Assembly (NCBI GenBank): GCA_018433265.1
Contig: JAHDRO010000311.1
Span: 1 to 6,519, forward strand
DNA length: 6,519 bases
Reading direction: 5' to 3'
From: Bacteroidales bacterium
GTDB lineage: Bacteria; Bacteroidota; Bacteroidia; Bacteroidales; UBA932
Part shown: piece by piece, positions 6,499-6,519 of the stretch
Position numbering within the stretch: the first letter of the stretch is position 1
Layout: each line of letters opens with the position of its first letter
Made by a program: the position numbers and the translations under genes
Notes under the pieces: generated by a model
Database searches by the model: none
What the model saw: only the letters and a program-made list of their open reading frames with translations
Told to the model about the DNA's origin: nothing

Positions 6499-6513
6499 AA
6501 TTTTTAGTGGACA
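6499..6513 (-). repeat. Insertion-sequence terminal inverted repeat, transposase 5' side
   Basis: AATTTTTAGTGGACA on the + strand, an exact reverse complement of 5541-5555. The six bases beyond it (6514-6519) are presumed flanking DNA and are too few to identify. Confidence 0.88.
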
Positions 6514-6519
6514 CTAATG

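Larger units (their letters stand above)
5541..6513 (-). mobile_element. Decayed IS4-type insertion sequence, about 973 bp, internally deleted
   Basis: The element is bounded by perfect 15-bp inverted repeats (5541-5555 and 6499-6513). One base further out on each side the symmetry breaks (C at 5540 against an expected C:G match at 6514), so the true end could be a base either way. It carries one minus-strand transposase remnant of the DUF4372/DDE IS4 type seen in Bacteroidetes. From the remnant's breaks I estimate a full element of about 1.3 kb, so roughly 330 bp are missing. The stretch 6397-6498 upstream of the transposase start is non-coding and would hold its promoter; I could not place one with confidence. 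No target-site duplication is visible: only six bases (ctaatg) of the far flank are in the window, and they do not recur next to the other end. Lacking two of the three catalytic residues, it cannot move on its own, but both ends remain and could in principle be acted on by a related transposase. Confidence 0.85.

Overview
The window looks like Bacteroidetes DNA, probably Bacteroidales. It is AT-rich and carries a RagA/SusC–RagB/SusD outer-membrane pair, lipoproteins with short Bacteroidetes-style lipoboxes, DUF4369/TlpA-type thioredoxins, and starts without clear Shine-Dalgarno sequences. The genus cannot be fixed from the sequence alone.

Layout: 1-195 is the last 64 codons of a SusC-type TonB-dependent transporter. 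It is followed on the + strand by a SusD-like lipoprotein (242-1750), a surface-type lipoprotein related to the SusD-linked putative zinc metallopeptidases but with its HExxH motif replaced (1766-2662), a thioredoxin-fold protein with a large cysteine-rich helical C-terminal part (2663-3856), a DUF4369–TlpA-like thioredoxin (3860-4981) and an ECF-type sigma-70 factor with a GTG start (5008-5550). The gaps from susD onward are 15, 0, 3 and 26 bp, so this reads as one operon. The stretch from 5541 to 6513 is a decayed IS4-type insertion sequence. It has 15-bp terminal inverted repeats, an additional 18-bp subterminal inverted repeat, and a minus-strand transposase broken by three internal deletions and a stop codon.

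The SusC/SusD pair would import a ligand (glycan, peptide or other; not determinable here) across the outer membrane. The HExxH-less peptidase relative would sit on the surface beside it and may bind rather than cut. The two periplasmic thioredoxins would manage disulfides, perhaps in the unusually cysteine-rich proteins of this same operon. ECF sigma factors usually stand upstream of susC with a FecR-type anti-sigma gene. Here the sigma gene is last, no anti-sigma gene is visible, and the insertion sequence end supplies the sigma gene's final codons and stop. The locus therefore appears cut, or joined to the remnant of a second locus, at this point.

The most interesting observations are the apparent pseudo-peptidase, the sigma gene whose 3' end is IS-derived and whose stop codon overlaps the transposase stop on the other strand, a perfect 12-bp-stem hairpin in the sigma gene's linker, and the cleanly internally deleted IS that keeps both ends.
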